Assembly: GCA_051004015.1 (NCBI GenBank)
Contig: JBPCKT010000017.1
Location: 1 to 5,627, forward strand
DNA: 5,627 nt
Reading direction: 5' to 3'
Origin: SXOA01 sp051004015
GTDB taxonomy: Bacteria > Planctomycetota > Planctomycetia > Pirellulales > Pirellulaceae
The position numbers and the translations under genes are program-made. Below are positions 5,549-5,627 of the stretch, piece by piece. Every line of letters starts with the position of its first letter. Position 1 is the stretch's first letter. The notes beneath the pieces were generated by a model. That model had not been told where the DNA came from and searched no databases. It worked only from the letters and a program-made list of their open reading frames with translations.

Positions 5549-5627
5549 AGTAGTGAGCCCCCCCCCCGAGAGAGAACCCCGAAACACAAAGAGGGGCAAC
5601 GACGACTAAATGACCAAACCCCCCCAA
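5549..5627. other. Short tail with C homopolymers after the rhodanese gene
   Basis: Nothing coding is visible here. A run of ten C (5558-5567) begins 9 bp after the stop codon, CCCC (5577-5580) could pair weakly with GGGG (5593-5596), and a run of seven C (5619-5625) sits at the window end. There is no clear intrinsic terminator. Long C runs near an end can also mark weak assembly quality. Confidence 0.5.

Noticed and set aside
5150..5599. Minus-strand open frame of 149 codons opposite the rhodanese gene
   Set aside because: It is a shadow of the rhodanese gene, which has a signal peptide, an active-site cysteine and a good ribosome binding site.

Overview
The window holds four genes I can support, in 5.6 kb of moderately to highly GC-rich DNA with wide gaps between genes. 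The style suggests a member of the Planctomycetota: a Gfo/Idh/MocA oxidoreductase, an SMI1/KNR4-domain protein, a large unrecognised helical protein, and gaps filled with palindromic repeats of the sort I associate with planctomycete genomes. The lineage is an inference from style; there is no marker gene.

Layout, left to right. Positions 1-193 contain no supported gene, only a possible terminator-like hairpin. A minus-strand gene (194-1507) encodes a 437-aa soluble, probably all-helical repeat protein of unknown function. A 500-bp gene-less gap (1618-2122) carries a compound palindrome. A second minus-strand gene (2123-2821) encodes a 232-aa SMI1/KNR4-family protein. A gap of about 780 bp (2822-3603) contains a three-way-junction palindrome, an AT-rich island and a triple-hairpin element. 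A third minus-strand gene (3604-4800) encodes a 398-aa NAD(P)-dependent Gfo/Idh/MocA dehydrogenase. The divergent spacer 4801-5140 contains a 30-bp inverted repeat and a candidate promoter for each flanking gene. A plus-strand gene (5141-5548) encodes a small exported rhodanese. The tail has C10 and C7 homopolymers and may be a contig end.

The most interesting signal is not a gene. The helical protein and the SMI1/KNR4 protein are unrelated in sequence, yet each is preceded by a copy of the same cassette of about 93 bp (1525-1617 and 2836-2929; about 85% identical by hand alignment). Each copy contains a sigma70-like promoter, TTGACG-N17/18-TACTAT, and an 11-bp palindrome immediately upstream of the -35 box. 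Two differences between the copies in that palindrome are compensatory, so symmetry is kept. This suggests a shared operator and co-regulation of the two genes, or a mobile or duplicated promoter module that serves several genes. SMI1/KNR4 proteins are often immunity proteins of polymorphic toxin systems, so a small immunity or conflict-related regulon is a reasonable but unproven reading.

The oxidoreductase and rhodanese look like independent, divergently transcribed metabolic genes. They share the 10-mer TTTGCTACAA at their predicted extended -10 elements.
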